64,000 nucleotides of DNA from Streptomyces harbinensis (GTDB lineage Bacteria > Actinomycetota > Actinomycetes > Streptomycetales > Streptomycetaceae): contig NZ_FPAB01000001.1 in assembly GCF_900116145.1 (NCBI RefSeq), positions 1 through 64,000 of the forward strand. The letters run 5' to 3'. A model generated the notes under the pieces. The model worked only from the letters and a program-made list of their open reading frames with translations. It was not told the origin of the DNA and searched no databases. Position 1 is the stretch's first letter; every line of letters starts with the position of its first letter. The position numbers and the translations under genes were made by a program. Below, one piece after another: positions 34,752 to 41,020 of this stretch.

Positions 34752-35407
34752 GTACGCAGCGCAGGGCCCGGGTGGTGCTGGTGGACGACCACCGGATGTT
34801 CCGGGCCGGGGTCCGGGCGGAGATCGGCCGCACCGAGGACACCGGCGTCGACGTGGTGGGCGAGGCGGGCGACGTCGACCAGGCGGTCGCCGTCATCAAG
34901 GAGACCCGGCCCGATGTGGTGCTGCTCGACGTCCACCTGCCCGGCGGCGGCGGGGTCGAGGTGCTGCGCCGCAGCGCCGGCCTGCTGTCCTCGGTGCGGT
35001 TCCTGGCGCTGTCGGTGTCGGACGCGGCGGAGGACGTCATCGGCGTGATCCGCGGCGGGGCGCGCGGCTACGTCACCAAGAACATCACCGGTACCGATCT
35101 GGTGGACGCCATCTTCCGGGTCGCGGACGGCGACGCGGTGTTCTCCCCCCGGCTGGCCGGCTTCGTCCTGGACGCCTTCGCGTCCTCCGACACCACCCCG
35201 GTGGACGAGGACCTGGACCGCCTCACCCAGCGGGAACGCGAGGTGCTGCGGCTGATCGCGCGGGGCTACGCGTACAAGGAGGTGGGCAAGGAGCTGTTCA
35301 TCTCGGTGAAGACGGTGGAGAGCCACGTCTCGGCGGTGCTGCGCAAGCTCCAGTTGTCCAACCGTCACGAACTCACCCGCTGGGCGACGGCGCGACGGCT
35401 GGTGTGA
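34748..35407 (+). CDS. NarL/LuxR-type response regulator, partner of the PspC kinase
   Basis: 219 residues. Receiver domain with the acidic pair in VLVDDHRMF, phosphoacceptor Asp61 in VVLLDVHLPG and Lys in YVTKNITG. LuxR HTH at the C-terminus: LTQREREVLRLIARGYAYKE, then ISVKTVESHVSAVLRKL. The start overlaps the kinase stop, identifying the cognate pair. Its probable targets include its own operon and the divergent PspC/LiaF-like gene. Fragments of its 3' end recur at 36146-36194 as a duplication fossil. Confidence 0.95.
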   Translation: MSTQRRARVVLVDDHRMFRAGVRAEIGRTEDTGVDVVGEAGDVDQAVAVIKETRPDVVLLDVHLPGGGGVEVLRRSAGLLSSVRFLALSVSDAAEDVIGVIRGGARGYVTKNITGTDLVDAIFRVADGDAVFSPRLAGFVLDAFASSDTTPVDEDLDRLTQREREVLRLIARGYAYKEVGKELFISVKTVESHVSAVLRKLQLSNRHELTRWATARRLV

Positions 35408-35414
35408 GGGGGGC

Positions 35415-36005
35415 CTACCGGCGGGAGGCGGCGGTGAGGTCGATGTCGATGACGAACGGAACCGTCACCTTGAGCCGGTGATGGTGGATGCCGGTCAGGC
35501 CGTAGGCACCCGTCGCCTTGTCGAGCGCGTACGCGAACACCACGGGCAGGCCGTCGTCTCCCCGCTCCACCCGCCAGAAGTGCGGAATGCCGGCCCGGGC
35601 GTACTTGATCGGCTTGGTCTCCCGGTCCCGGGCCTCGGACTCGGGCGACACGACCTCGATCACGAGCACCGCGTCCGCCGCGTGCACGGCGGTCTGGAGA
35701 TCGCCGGTGTCCGCGTCGGCCCTGGCCACCATCACATCCGGCTCCGGGCGCTGCTGCTTTCCCAGGATGACGTTGAACTCGCGCAGCACTTCGAGATGAT
35801 CCGGAACGGTACGCAGCAAGCCCTGCTCGAACAGTCGCAGCACGCGCAGGTGGAATTTCGTCTGCGGGCTCATGAAGACCAGGCTCCCGTCGATCAGCTC
35901 CGTGTGCGGAGGCAGTCCCGGGAGTGTGTCGAGATCTTCTGCCGTGTAGCCCCCGGCCGGGGGGTGAGCCCAGTCGGGTGTGCTGTCAGGCGCGGCGCTC
36001 GTCAT
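35415..36005 (-). CDS. Uma2-family (DUF820) putative endonuclease, copy A
   Basis: 196 residues from ATG 36005, chosen because GGGAG lies 8 nt upstream; an ATG at 36020 lacks a site. PD-(D/E)xK-like fold: ELIDGSLVFMSPQ near the N-terminus, RPEPDVMVARAD (catalytic Asp) and LVIEVVSPESEARDRETKPI, where E-V-V-S-P and the following Lys complete the motif. Uma2 proteins are very abundant in streptomycetes and cyanobacteria, and their biological role is unsettled. It lies 7 bp from the convergent response-regulator stop and is a tandem paralogue of the gene at 36196. Confidence 0.85.
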   Translation of the reverse strand: MTSAAPDSTPDWAHPPAGGYTAEDLDTLPGLPPHTELIDGSLVFMSPQTKFHLRVLRLFEQGLLRTVPDHLEVLREFNVILGKQQRPEPDVMVARADADTGDLQTAVHAADAVLVIEVVSPESEARDRETKPIKYARAGIPHFWRVERGDDGLPVVFAYALDKATGAYGLTGIHHHRLKVTVPFVIDIDLTAASRR

Positions 36006-36013
36006 CGTTGCGG

Positions 36014-36140
36014 CTCCCATGCGACGGGACAGTAGACCGTCTCATCAGCCTATCGACCGCAGAAAGGGTTCGCCGCCACCCACACGTGTGGACGGCGGCG
36101 AACCCGTTGACGCGTCAGGGGGACCCGGCGGTCACTCCCA
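36014..36140. repeat. 127-bp direct repeat, copy 1
   Basis: Matches 36795-36921 with one difference (G36021 against A36802), at an offset of 781 bp. It includes a 40-nt hairpin and ends with a fragment of the guaA 3' end. Its presence shows a tandem duplication of the Uma2 gene with both flanks. Confidence 0.95.
36066..36105. terminator. Hairpin, copy 1 (duplicated guaA terminator)
   Basis: GGGTTCGCCGCC pairs with GGCGGCGAACCC, with a 2x2 internal loop and a palindromic CCACACGTGTGG tip. Identical to the hairpin at 36847-36886, which lies next to guaA. Confidence 0.75.
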
Positions 36141-36194
36141 CCTCGGACGGTGGAGCGCCACGTCTCGGCGGCGCGCCGGCTGGTGTGAGGGGGG
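36131..36194. pseudogene. Duplication junction: fossils of guaA and response-regulator 3' ends
   Basis: The sequence joins a copy of the guaA tail (GGCGGTCACTCCCA) to a shrunken copy of the response-regulator tail. In the regulator's frame it reads TVERHVSAARRLV-stop, compared with TVESHVSAVLRKL...ARRLV-stop in the intact gene. About 55-60 bp have been deleted without shifting the frame. It is non-functional. Confidence 0.85.
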
Positions 36195-36195
36195 C

Positions 36196-36789
36196 TTACA
36201 GCCGCTCCACGGCGGTGAGGTCGATGTCGATGTCGTACGGGACGGACAGCTTCACCTGGTTGTGATGGATACCGGTGAGGCCGTAGGCACCCGTCGCCTG
36301 GTCGAGTTCGTAGACGTGCACGACGGGAAGTCCGTCCTCACCCCGCTCGACGCGCCAGAAGTGCCGGATACCGGCCTGTGCGTAGAGCTGAGGCTTGCGC
36401 TCGCGGTCACGCCTCTCCGAGTCGGCCGAGACGACCTCGACCGCCAGGACCACGTAGCGGGCCCGGTAGTGGGACTCGTTCTCCGCGTGGGGGACACCTT
36501 CCGCCCGAAGCACACAGACGTCCGGTTCCGGCCCCTGCCGTTTGTCGATCACGACCGTCATTTCCCGCCGCACCCGCAGATCGCCGGGGACGGTCCGGCG
36601 CAGGCCATCCATCAACACATCGATCGTGAGTGAATGAAAGCTCCGCTGCGGACTCACAAAGACCAGGCTCCCGTCGATCAGCTCGGTGTGCGGCGGGAGG
36701 TCGGGCAGTGTCAGCAGGTCGTCCACTGTGTATCCGTCGGGCGGCGGTACCGGCCACGAGGCAGAAGCCTGCGGCTTTGCGGCAGTCAT
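36196..36789 (-). CDS. Uma2-family (DUF820) putative endonuclease, copy B
   Basis: 197 residues from ATG 36789, with GGAGG 4-5 nt upstream; the ATG at 36801 has no site. Same architecture as copy A: TELIDGSLVFVSPQ, GPEPDVCVLRAEG and LAVEVVSADSERRDRERKPQ. By eye the two are roughly 55-60% identical in protein, with the most identity at both ends (GLPVV and ATGAYGLTGIHH). Nuclease activity is not certain for this family. It lies between the two copies of the 127-bp repeat. Confidence 0.85.
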   Translation of the reverse strand: MTAAKPQASASWPVPPPDGYTVDDLLTLPDLPPHTELIDGSLVFVSPQRSFHSLTIDVLMDGLRRTVPGDLRVRREMTVVIDKRQGPEPDVCVLRAEGVPHAENESHYRARYVVLAVEVVSADSERRDRERKPQLYAQAGIRHFWRVERGEDGLPVVHVYELDQATGAYGLTGIHHNQVKLSVPYDIDIDLTAVERL

Positions 36790-36794
36790 GGTTC

Positions 36795-36921
36795 CTCCCA
36801 TACGACGGGACAGTAGACCGTCTCATCAGCCTATCGACCGCAGAAAGGGTTCGCCGCCACCCACACGTGTGGACGGCGGCGAACCCGTTGACGCGTCAGG
36901 GGGACCCGGCGGTCACTCCCA
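36795..36921. repeat. 127-bp direct repeat, copy 2
   Basis: Matches 36014-36140 with one difference. This copy still adjoins the complete guaA gene and overlaps its last nine bases, so it is the original side of the duplication. Confidence 0.95.
36847..36886 (-). terminator. guaA terminator
   Basis: 40-nt hairpin beginning 27 bp after the guaA stop: a 12-bp stem, a 2x2 internal loop and a 6-bp palindromic tip. Same sequence as the copy at 36066-36105. Confidence 0.8.
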
Positions 36922-38508
36922 TTCGATGGTGCCCGGGGGCTTGCTGGTGATGTCCAGCGTGACCCGGTTGACGTCCGGGACCTCGTTGGTGATGCGGTTG
37001 GAGATCTTCGCCAGCAGGTCGTACGGCAGCCGCGACCAGTCCGCCGTCATCGCGTCCTCGGAGGAGACGGGGCGCAGCACGATCGGGTGGCCGTAGGTGC
37101 GGCCGTCGCCCTGGACGCCGACGCTGCGGACGTCCGCGAGCAGCACCACCGGGCACTGCCAGATCTCCCGGTCCAGACCGGCGGCCGTCAGCTCCTCGCG
37201 GACGATGGCGTCCGCCGCCCGCAGGATGGTCAGCCGCTCCTCGGTCACCTCGCCGACGATGCGGATGCCCAGGCCCGGGCCGGGGAACGGCTGCCGGTGC
37301 ACGATGGCGTCTGGCAGGCCCAGCTCGGCGCCGACCATCCGGACCTCGTCCTTGAACAGCTTGCGCAGCGGCTCGATCAGCTCGAACTCGATGTCGTCCG
37401 GCAGCCCGCCCACGTTGTGGTGGGACTTGATGTTGGCGGTGCCGGTGCCGCCGCCGGACTCCACCACGTCCGGGTAGAGCGTGCCCTGCACCAGGAACGC
37501 CACGTCCTCGCCGGCCGCGCCCGCCTCGGCGATCAGCTCGGCCTGCGCCTGCTCGAAGACCCGGATGAACTCGCGGCCGATGATCTTCCGCTTCTGCTCG
37601 GGGTCGCTGACCCCGGCCAGCGCGCCCAGGAACCGCTCGGAGGCGTCCACCACCCGCAGCTGGGCGCCGGTGGCGGCCACGAAGTCCTTCTCGACCTGCT
37701 CGCTCTCGCCCTGCCGCATCAGCCCGTGGTCGACGTACACGCAGGTCAGCTGGTCACCGATGGCCTTGACGACCAGGGCGGCGGCCACCGCCGAGTCCAC
37801 GCCGCCGGACAGCGCGCAGATCGCGCGCTTGCCGCCCACCTGGGCCTTGATCGCGGCGACCTGCTCGTCGACGATGCTGCCGGTGGTCCAGGTCGGCGCC
37901 AGGCCCGCGCCCCGGTACAGGAAGTGTTCGAGCAGCTGCTGTCCGTGCGTGGAGTGCAGGACCTCGGGGTGGTGCTGCACGCCGTACAGCCGCCGCTCGT
38001 CGCTCTCGAACGCGGCGACGGCCACCGTGTCGGTGGTGGCGCTCACGGTGAACCCCTCGGGCGCGGCCGAGCAGGCGTCGCCGTGCGACATCCACACCTG
38101 CTGCCGCTCGGGGGTGCCCTCGAAGAGGGTGGAGTCGGGGCGGGAGACGGACAGTTCGGTGCGGCCGTACTCGCGCGCGCCGGTGTTGTCGACGGTGCCG
38201 CCGAGCTCGCGCGCCATCAGCTGGAAGCCGTAGCAGAGGCCGAGCACCGGCACGCCCGCCTCGAACAGCGCGCGGTCGATGCCGGGCGCGCCCTCCGCGT
38301 ACACGGACGAGGGTCCGCCGGAGAGGATGATCGCCGCGGGCCGCTTGGCGAGCATCTCGGCCACCGGCATGGTGGACGGGACGATCTCGCTGTACACGCG
38401 TGCCTCACGCACCCGCCGGGCGATGAGCTGGGCGTACTGGGCGCCGAAGTCGACGACGAGCACGGTGTCGGGCGCGGGCGGAGGCGCGGGAGAGGGCACA
38501 GAAGCCAC
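36913..38508 (-). CDS. guaA: GMP synthase (glutamine-hydrolysing) GuaA
   Basis: 531 residues from GTG 38508. Converts XMP, ATP and glutamine to GMP. Class I glutaminase domain first: catalytic Cys in [10 protein letters not shown] and His-Glu in [11 protein letters not shown]. Then the ATP pyrophosphatase domain with the P-loop [15 protein letters not shown], and the dimerisation domain with [12 protein letters not shown] and a C-terminal [11 protein letters not shown]. The IMP dehydrogenase genes guaB and guaB3 that precede this step are 15 kb to the right. It diverges from the attenuator and chorismate mutase. Confidence 0.98.
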   Translation of the reverse strand: MASVPSPAPPPAPDTVLVVDFGAQYAQLIARRVREARVYSEIVPSTMPVAEMLAKRPAAIILSGGPSSVYAEGAPGIDRALFEAGVPVLGLCYGFQLMARELGGTVDNTGAREYGRTELSVSRPDSTLFEGTPERQQVWMSHGDACSAAPEGFTVSATTDTVAVAAFESDERRLYGVQHHPEVLHSTHGQQLLEHFLYRGAGLAPTWTTGSIVDEQVAAIKAQVGGKRAICALSGGVDSAVAAALVVKAIGDQLTCVYVDHGLMRQGESEQVEKDFVAATGAQLRVVDASERFLGALAGVSDPEQKRKIIGREFIRVFEQAQAELIAEAGAAGEDVAFLVQGTLYPDVVESGGGTGTANIKSHHNVGGLPDDIEFELIEPLRKLFKDEVRMVGAELGLPDAIVHRQPFPGPGLGIRIVGEVTEERLTILRAADAIVREELTAAGLDREIWQCPVVLLADVRSVGVQGDGRTYGHPIVLRPVSSEDAMTADWSRLPYDLLAKISNRITNEVPDVNRVTLDITSKPPGTIEWE

Positions 38509-38602
38509 GGGGCGGCCTTTCGGCGGTGGAGCAGGGTGGTCTTGCCGTCGAGTCTACCGAGGCCGCGGGGCACCCCGGCCGGCCCGGGCCCGGCGGGGGT
38601 GG

Positions 38603-38608
38603 CATACT
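38603..38608 (+). promoter_or_regulatory. -10 element ahead of the leader peptide
   Basis: CATACT ends 7 nt before the ATG at 38616, placing the expected transcript start on the A of that ATG. The leader peptide would then be translated from a leaderless mRNA. Confidence 0.55.
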
Positions 38609-38615
38609 CGGCGGC

Positions 38616-38693
38616 ATGCTTCCGCACGCGCGTTTCTTTACCTATGGCACCGGCCCGGCCGGCTGCCATGCGGCGCGCTGCGTTCAGCACTGA
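38616..38693 (+). CDS. Phe/Tyr attenuator leader peptide
   Basis: 25 residues, MLPHARFFTYGTGPAGCHAA followed by RCVQH. Phe-Phe-Thr-Tyr at residues 7-10 includes the codons TTT and TAT, which are rare in this GC-rich genome, and two Cys codons come later. It is followed by a series of mutually exclusive hairpins and a GC-rich terminator, then by the chorismate mutase gene at 38809. This is the layout of a ribosome-mediated attenuator: low charged tRNA-Phe or tRNA-Tyr would stall the ribosome and let the mutase be transcribed. The peptide itself needs no function. Assignment is inferred from sequence. Confidence 0.75.
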   Translation: MLPHARFFTYGTGPAGCHAARCVQH

Positions 38694-38702
38694 ACCACAG
38701 CG
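38644..38702 (+). promoter_or_regulatory. Attenuator hairpins (pause and anti-terminator region)
   Basis: Hairpin 1 (38644-38669) pairs ATGGCA/CCGGCC with GGCCGG/TGCCAT immediately after the FFTY codons. Hairpin 2 (38676-38702) pairs CGCTG-GTTCA with TGAAC-CAGCG. An alternative pairing, GGCGC (38672-38676) and CTGAA (38690-38694) with TTCAGGCGCC (38706-38715), would destroy the left arm of the terminator. Confidence 0.6.
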
Positions 38703-38710
38703 ACCTTCAG

Positions 38711-38737
38711 GCGCCCCGGGCTCACGGCCCGGGGCGC
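38711..38737 (+). terminator. Attenuator terminator of the chorismate mutase leader
   Basis: An 11-bp perfect stem, GCGCCCCGGGC (38711-38721) with GCCCGGGGCGC (38727-38737), and a 5-nt loop. It ends 71 bp upstream of the chorismate mutase ATG and is followed only by TT, as is usual in this genus. Confidence 0.75.
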
Positions 38738-38808
38738 TTCGCGTGGGTGCCGGGTCCGTGGCCGGCCGGGGCTCCGTCCATCCGGACAACGGCAGGAGAC
38801 CAGAGAGC

Positions 38809-39132
38809 ATGAGCACGACGAAGACGCGGACGACGGCGGACGCAGTGACCGATCCGGCGACGGACCCGGCGGCCGGGGCCACGACGGCCGACCGGATCGC
38901 CGGGGCGCGGCGGCGGATCGACGAGTTGGACGCCCGGATCGTCGCCCTGATCAAGGAACGGATGAGCGCGTCGGACGAGATCCAGCAGATCCGGATCACC
39001 GACGGCGGGCGCCGGGTCGATCTGGCGCGCGAGATGGACATCCTGCGGACGTACGGGGACGCGCTGGGCCGCGAGCCCGGCACCCGGCTGGCAATGACGC
39101 TCCTGGAGCTGTGCCGCGGCACCGGGCGCTGA
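38809..39132 (+). CDS. Chorismate mutase (AroQ type)
   Basis: 107 residues. Converts chorismate to prephenate, the branch point to Phe and Tyr. After a 20-residue Thr/Ala/Asp-rich extension comes the AroQ helical pattern: RIAGARRRIDELDARIVALI with active-site Arg and an Arg/Lys/Glu series (KERMSASDEIQQI and GRRVDLAREMDIL). ATG 38809 with AGGAG 10 nt upstream. It is the only gene behind the Phe-Phe-Thr-Tyr leader peptide, which fits feedback by its end products. A hairpin at 39186-39230 follows. Confidence 0.92.
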   Translation: MSTTKTRTTADAVTDPATDPAAGATTADRIAGARRRIDELDARIVALIKERMSASDEIQQIRITDGGRRVDLAREMDILRTYGDALGREPGTRLAMTLLELCRGTGR

Positions 39133-39185
39133 CGCCGGGCGGGAGCCGGCCCCGGCGGTCGGGCGCGGTTTCCGTCCGCGCGCAC

Positions 39186-39230
39186 GGGCGGGGCGTCACC
39201 CGTACGGCGCGTGACCGGGCCGCCCCGCCC
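39186..39230. terminator. Hairpin after chorismate mutase
   Basis: GGGCGGGGC-GTCAC (39186-39199) pairs with GTGAC (39211-39215) and GCCCCGCCC (39222-39230), with a 6-nt bulge. Probable terminator of the chorismate mutase transcript. Confidence 0.6.
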
Positions 39231-39239
39231 CTCGTTGAA

Positions 39240-39375
39240 GGAAGTGTCCCCGGAGCGATGAGACGCCTGAGCGTCGTGGGACCTCGCTCCGGTGCCGTGA
39301 CCGGGCAGCAGGGGACAGCAGGCCGGTCACAACCCTGACGGCCGGTCCTCGGGACGCCGAGGACCGGCCGACTGG
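39240..39375 (+). ncRNA. Candidate structured RNA with a pseudoknot and its own terminator
   Basis: Within 90 nt there are three separate perfect pairings. Stem A: CGGAGCGA (39251-39258) with TCGCTCCG (39284-39291), enclosing GACGC-CTGA-GCGTC (39262-39275). Stem B: GTGACCGG (39297-39304) with CCGGTCAC (39323-39330). A pseudoknot: TGTCCCC (39245-39251) with GGGGACA (39311-39317) in the loop of stem B. One base, C39251, would have to be shared or dropped. A 13-bp terminator hairpin follows at 39340-39369. No riboswitch class that I know matches. The strand is not proved, since the inverted repeats work on both. Confidence 0.5.
39340..39369. terminator. Terminator of the candidate RNA
   Basis: A perfect 13-bp stem (39340-39352 with 39357-39369) and a GACG tetraloop. 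Confidence 0.75.
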
Positions 39376-39801
39376 CGCGGGGGAGACGGATTCACGCCGG
39401 GGCCTTGCCCGGAACGCCCCTCATCCCCCACCATGTCCGATACCGCGAACCCGCACCGCGCGTGGTGCGCACCACCGACCCGGTGGACCGGTGGCCTTCC
39501 CCCTCGCCACGGGTCCGGACCCCGCCGCCGGCGCCTCCCCCGGGCGCCGCGGCACCCAGCACCGGCGGCCCGCCCTGCCGCCCGTGCTGACCGCAGAGGC
39601 CCTGGCCGCCGCTTCCCCAAGCCGGCGGCCGGGGCCTCTCTCCGTCTCCGCGCCCCGTCCGGCCGCGCCCGTGCCCGCGCCGGGCGCGCCTCATACACCA
39701 CATGAACAACTCGTGTCCATTCCGTGACCGTCATGAGCACAACCAATCGAATATGTGAGCGGTCGAACGGGGTGTCATCATCGTTTCTACGAGAGGCACT
39801 T
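39376..39801. other. Upstream region of the surface-protein gene
   Basis: 426 bp. The left two-thirds is very GC-rich with several short frames on both strands, none convincing. From about 39690 it becomes AT-rich (CACATGAACAACTCGTGTCC, AACCAATCGAATATGTGAGC), which is where the promoter of the gene at 39802 should lie. Confidence 0.45.
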
Positions 39802-40893
39802 ATGAAGCTTCGTCGCGCCGCCGCAGCAGCGGCCGTGACCGCTGTCATGGCCCCCGCGGCTCTCCTGGCCGCCTCCCCCGCGTTCGCCACCGACGGCGAA
39901 CCGCCGGCCGGGACCCAGGAGACCGTCCAGGAGGACGGCACCGCCGGGGACACCACGGAACCCGGCACCGGGGACAGCACGGAGCACGACGCCGACGACA
40001 CCGGTCCGGACACCACCCCGGACCCGGCCGACACCGGAACCGCGGAGACCGAGCCCACCGGCACCACCGATGAGCACGAGATCCTCGGCGCGATCAGCGG
40101 TCCTGGCGGGGGCGAGGACTCCGACGACGACACCGACGAGGAAGAGGACGAGGACTCCGAGGAGGAGGACACCGACGACGACACCGGTGAAGGAGGCGAG
40201 GACACCGACGACAGCGGCCAGCTGCCGGACCCCGACGCCGAGTGCACCGACTACACCTGGGACGTCGAGGCGATCGGCACCGAGCTGATCGGCCTGCCCT
40301 CCGAGGTCGTCGCGGGCCGGTGGACCGAGTTCACCTACCGGATCACCAACGGGTTCGACCAGCCGGTCGAGGAGCTGTACGCGTTCGCCGAGGTCTACGC
40401 CTGGGACAACAAGAACTTCGACGACATCGCCATCGACCTCCAGTGGTTCGTCGACGGCGCCTGGGAGAACATCGAGGACGCGTGGGGCTACTTCGGCGTC
40501 ACCGGCGTCCTCGCCCCCGGTGAGTACGCCGACGCCCGGCTGCGTCTGAAGGCCGCCGCCGACGCCCCCGCCGGGACCGGCTACGCGCTCAGCACCGGCG
40601 TGTACGTCTCCCCCGACGGCACCTGCCAGGAAGGCGAGTTCACCACGTCCTATTTCGACATCGTCCCGGCCGGCACCACCCCGGACGACACGCCCGCCCC
40701 CAGCACCAAGGAGCCGGTCAACAAGCCCGCTCCGCAGGGCGAGTTCGCGCAGCTCCCGGTGACCGGTGAACTGGCCGCGACCGGCGCCTCCTCGGTGCTG
40801 CCCCTGTTCACCCTGGCCGGCGCCGCCGCCGTCGCCCTCGGCGCCGGGACCATGGTCGCCGTCCGCCGCCGCTCCGGCACCGCCACCGCCTGA
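39802..40893 (+). CDS. Sortase-anchored surface protein with LAxTG signal
   Basis: 363 residues. Signal peptide (about 1-30, cut near AFATD). Residues 30-150 are an acidic Asp/Glu/Thr/Gly-rich stalk. A folded domain follows (about 150-295; CTDYTWDVEAIGTELIGLPS, with one Cys here and one near its end, probably a disulphide). A Pro-rich spacer leads to the sorting signal: LPVTGELAATG, a hydrophobic helix and RRRSGTATA. LAATG fits class E sortases, which recognise LAxTG in streptomycetes; LPVTG five residues earlier is a second candidate. Surface domain function unknown. GAGAGG precedes the ATG. Confidence 0.85.
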   Translation: MKLRRAAAAAAVTAVMAPAALLAASPAFATDGEPPAGTQETVQEDGTAGDTTEPGTGDSTEHDADDTGPDTTPDPADTGTAETEPTGTTDEHEILGAISGPGGGEDSDDDTDEEEDEDSEEEDTDDDTGEGGEDTDDSGQLPDPDAECTDYTWDVEAIGTELIGLPSEVVAGRWTEFTYRITNGFDQPVEELYAFAEVYAWDNKNFDDIAIDLQWFVDGAWENIEDAWGYFGVTGVLAPGEYADARLRLKAAADAPAGTGYALSTGVYVSPDGTCQEGEFTTSYFDIVPAGTTPDDTPAPSTKEPVNKPAPQGEFAQLPVTGELAATGASSVLPLFTLAGAAAVALGAGTMVAVRRRSGTATA

Positions 40894-40910
40894 GCCGACG
40901 GCCCACCGAC

Positions 40911-40953
40911 CGAAGGGACCCGCCCCACTGCCCCCGGAAGGCGGGTCCCTTCG
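40911..40953. terminator. Terminator after the surface-protein gene
   Basis: A 14-bp perfect stem, CGAAGGGACCCGCC (40911-40924) with GGCGGGTCCCTTCG (40940-40953), and a 15-nt loop. Confidence 0.85.
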
Positions 40954-41020
40954 CCCCCGTCCCGGGCCGCCGGCACCGGCGGCCCGGCGCGGCGCGGCCC
41001 TCCGCGCCGGCGCCCCGGCC

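Noticed and set aside
35415..36789. Uma2 pair as part of a mobile element or toxin-antitoxin system
   Set aside because: No transposase, terminal inverted repeats, target duplication or small partner gene. The repeats are explained by a tandem duplication with flanking gene ends.
39181..39375. tRNA, tmRNA or SRP RNA in the structured region
   Set aside because: No acceptor/T-arm pattern, no CCA, no [18 protein letters not shown] SRP core, and the lengths do not fit. It is reported as an unassigned RNA candidate.
39405..39727. Overlapping short frames on both strands upstream of the surface-protein gene
   Set aside because: Pro/Arg/Ala-rich without starts supported by ribosome binding sites and without domains. 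They look like GC-bias frames in a non-coding stretch.
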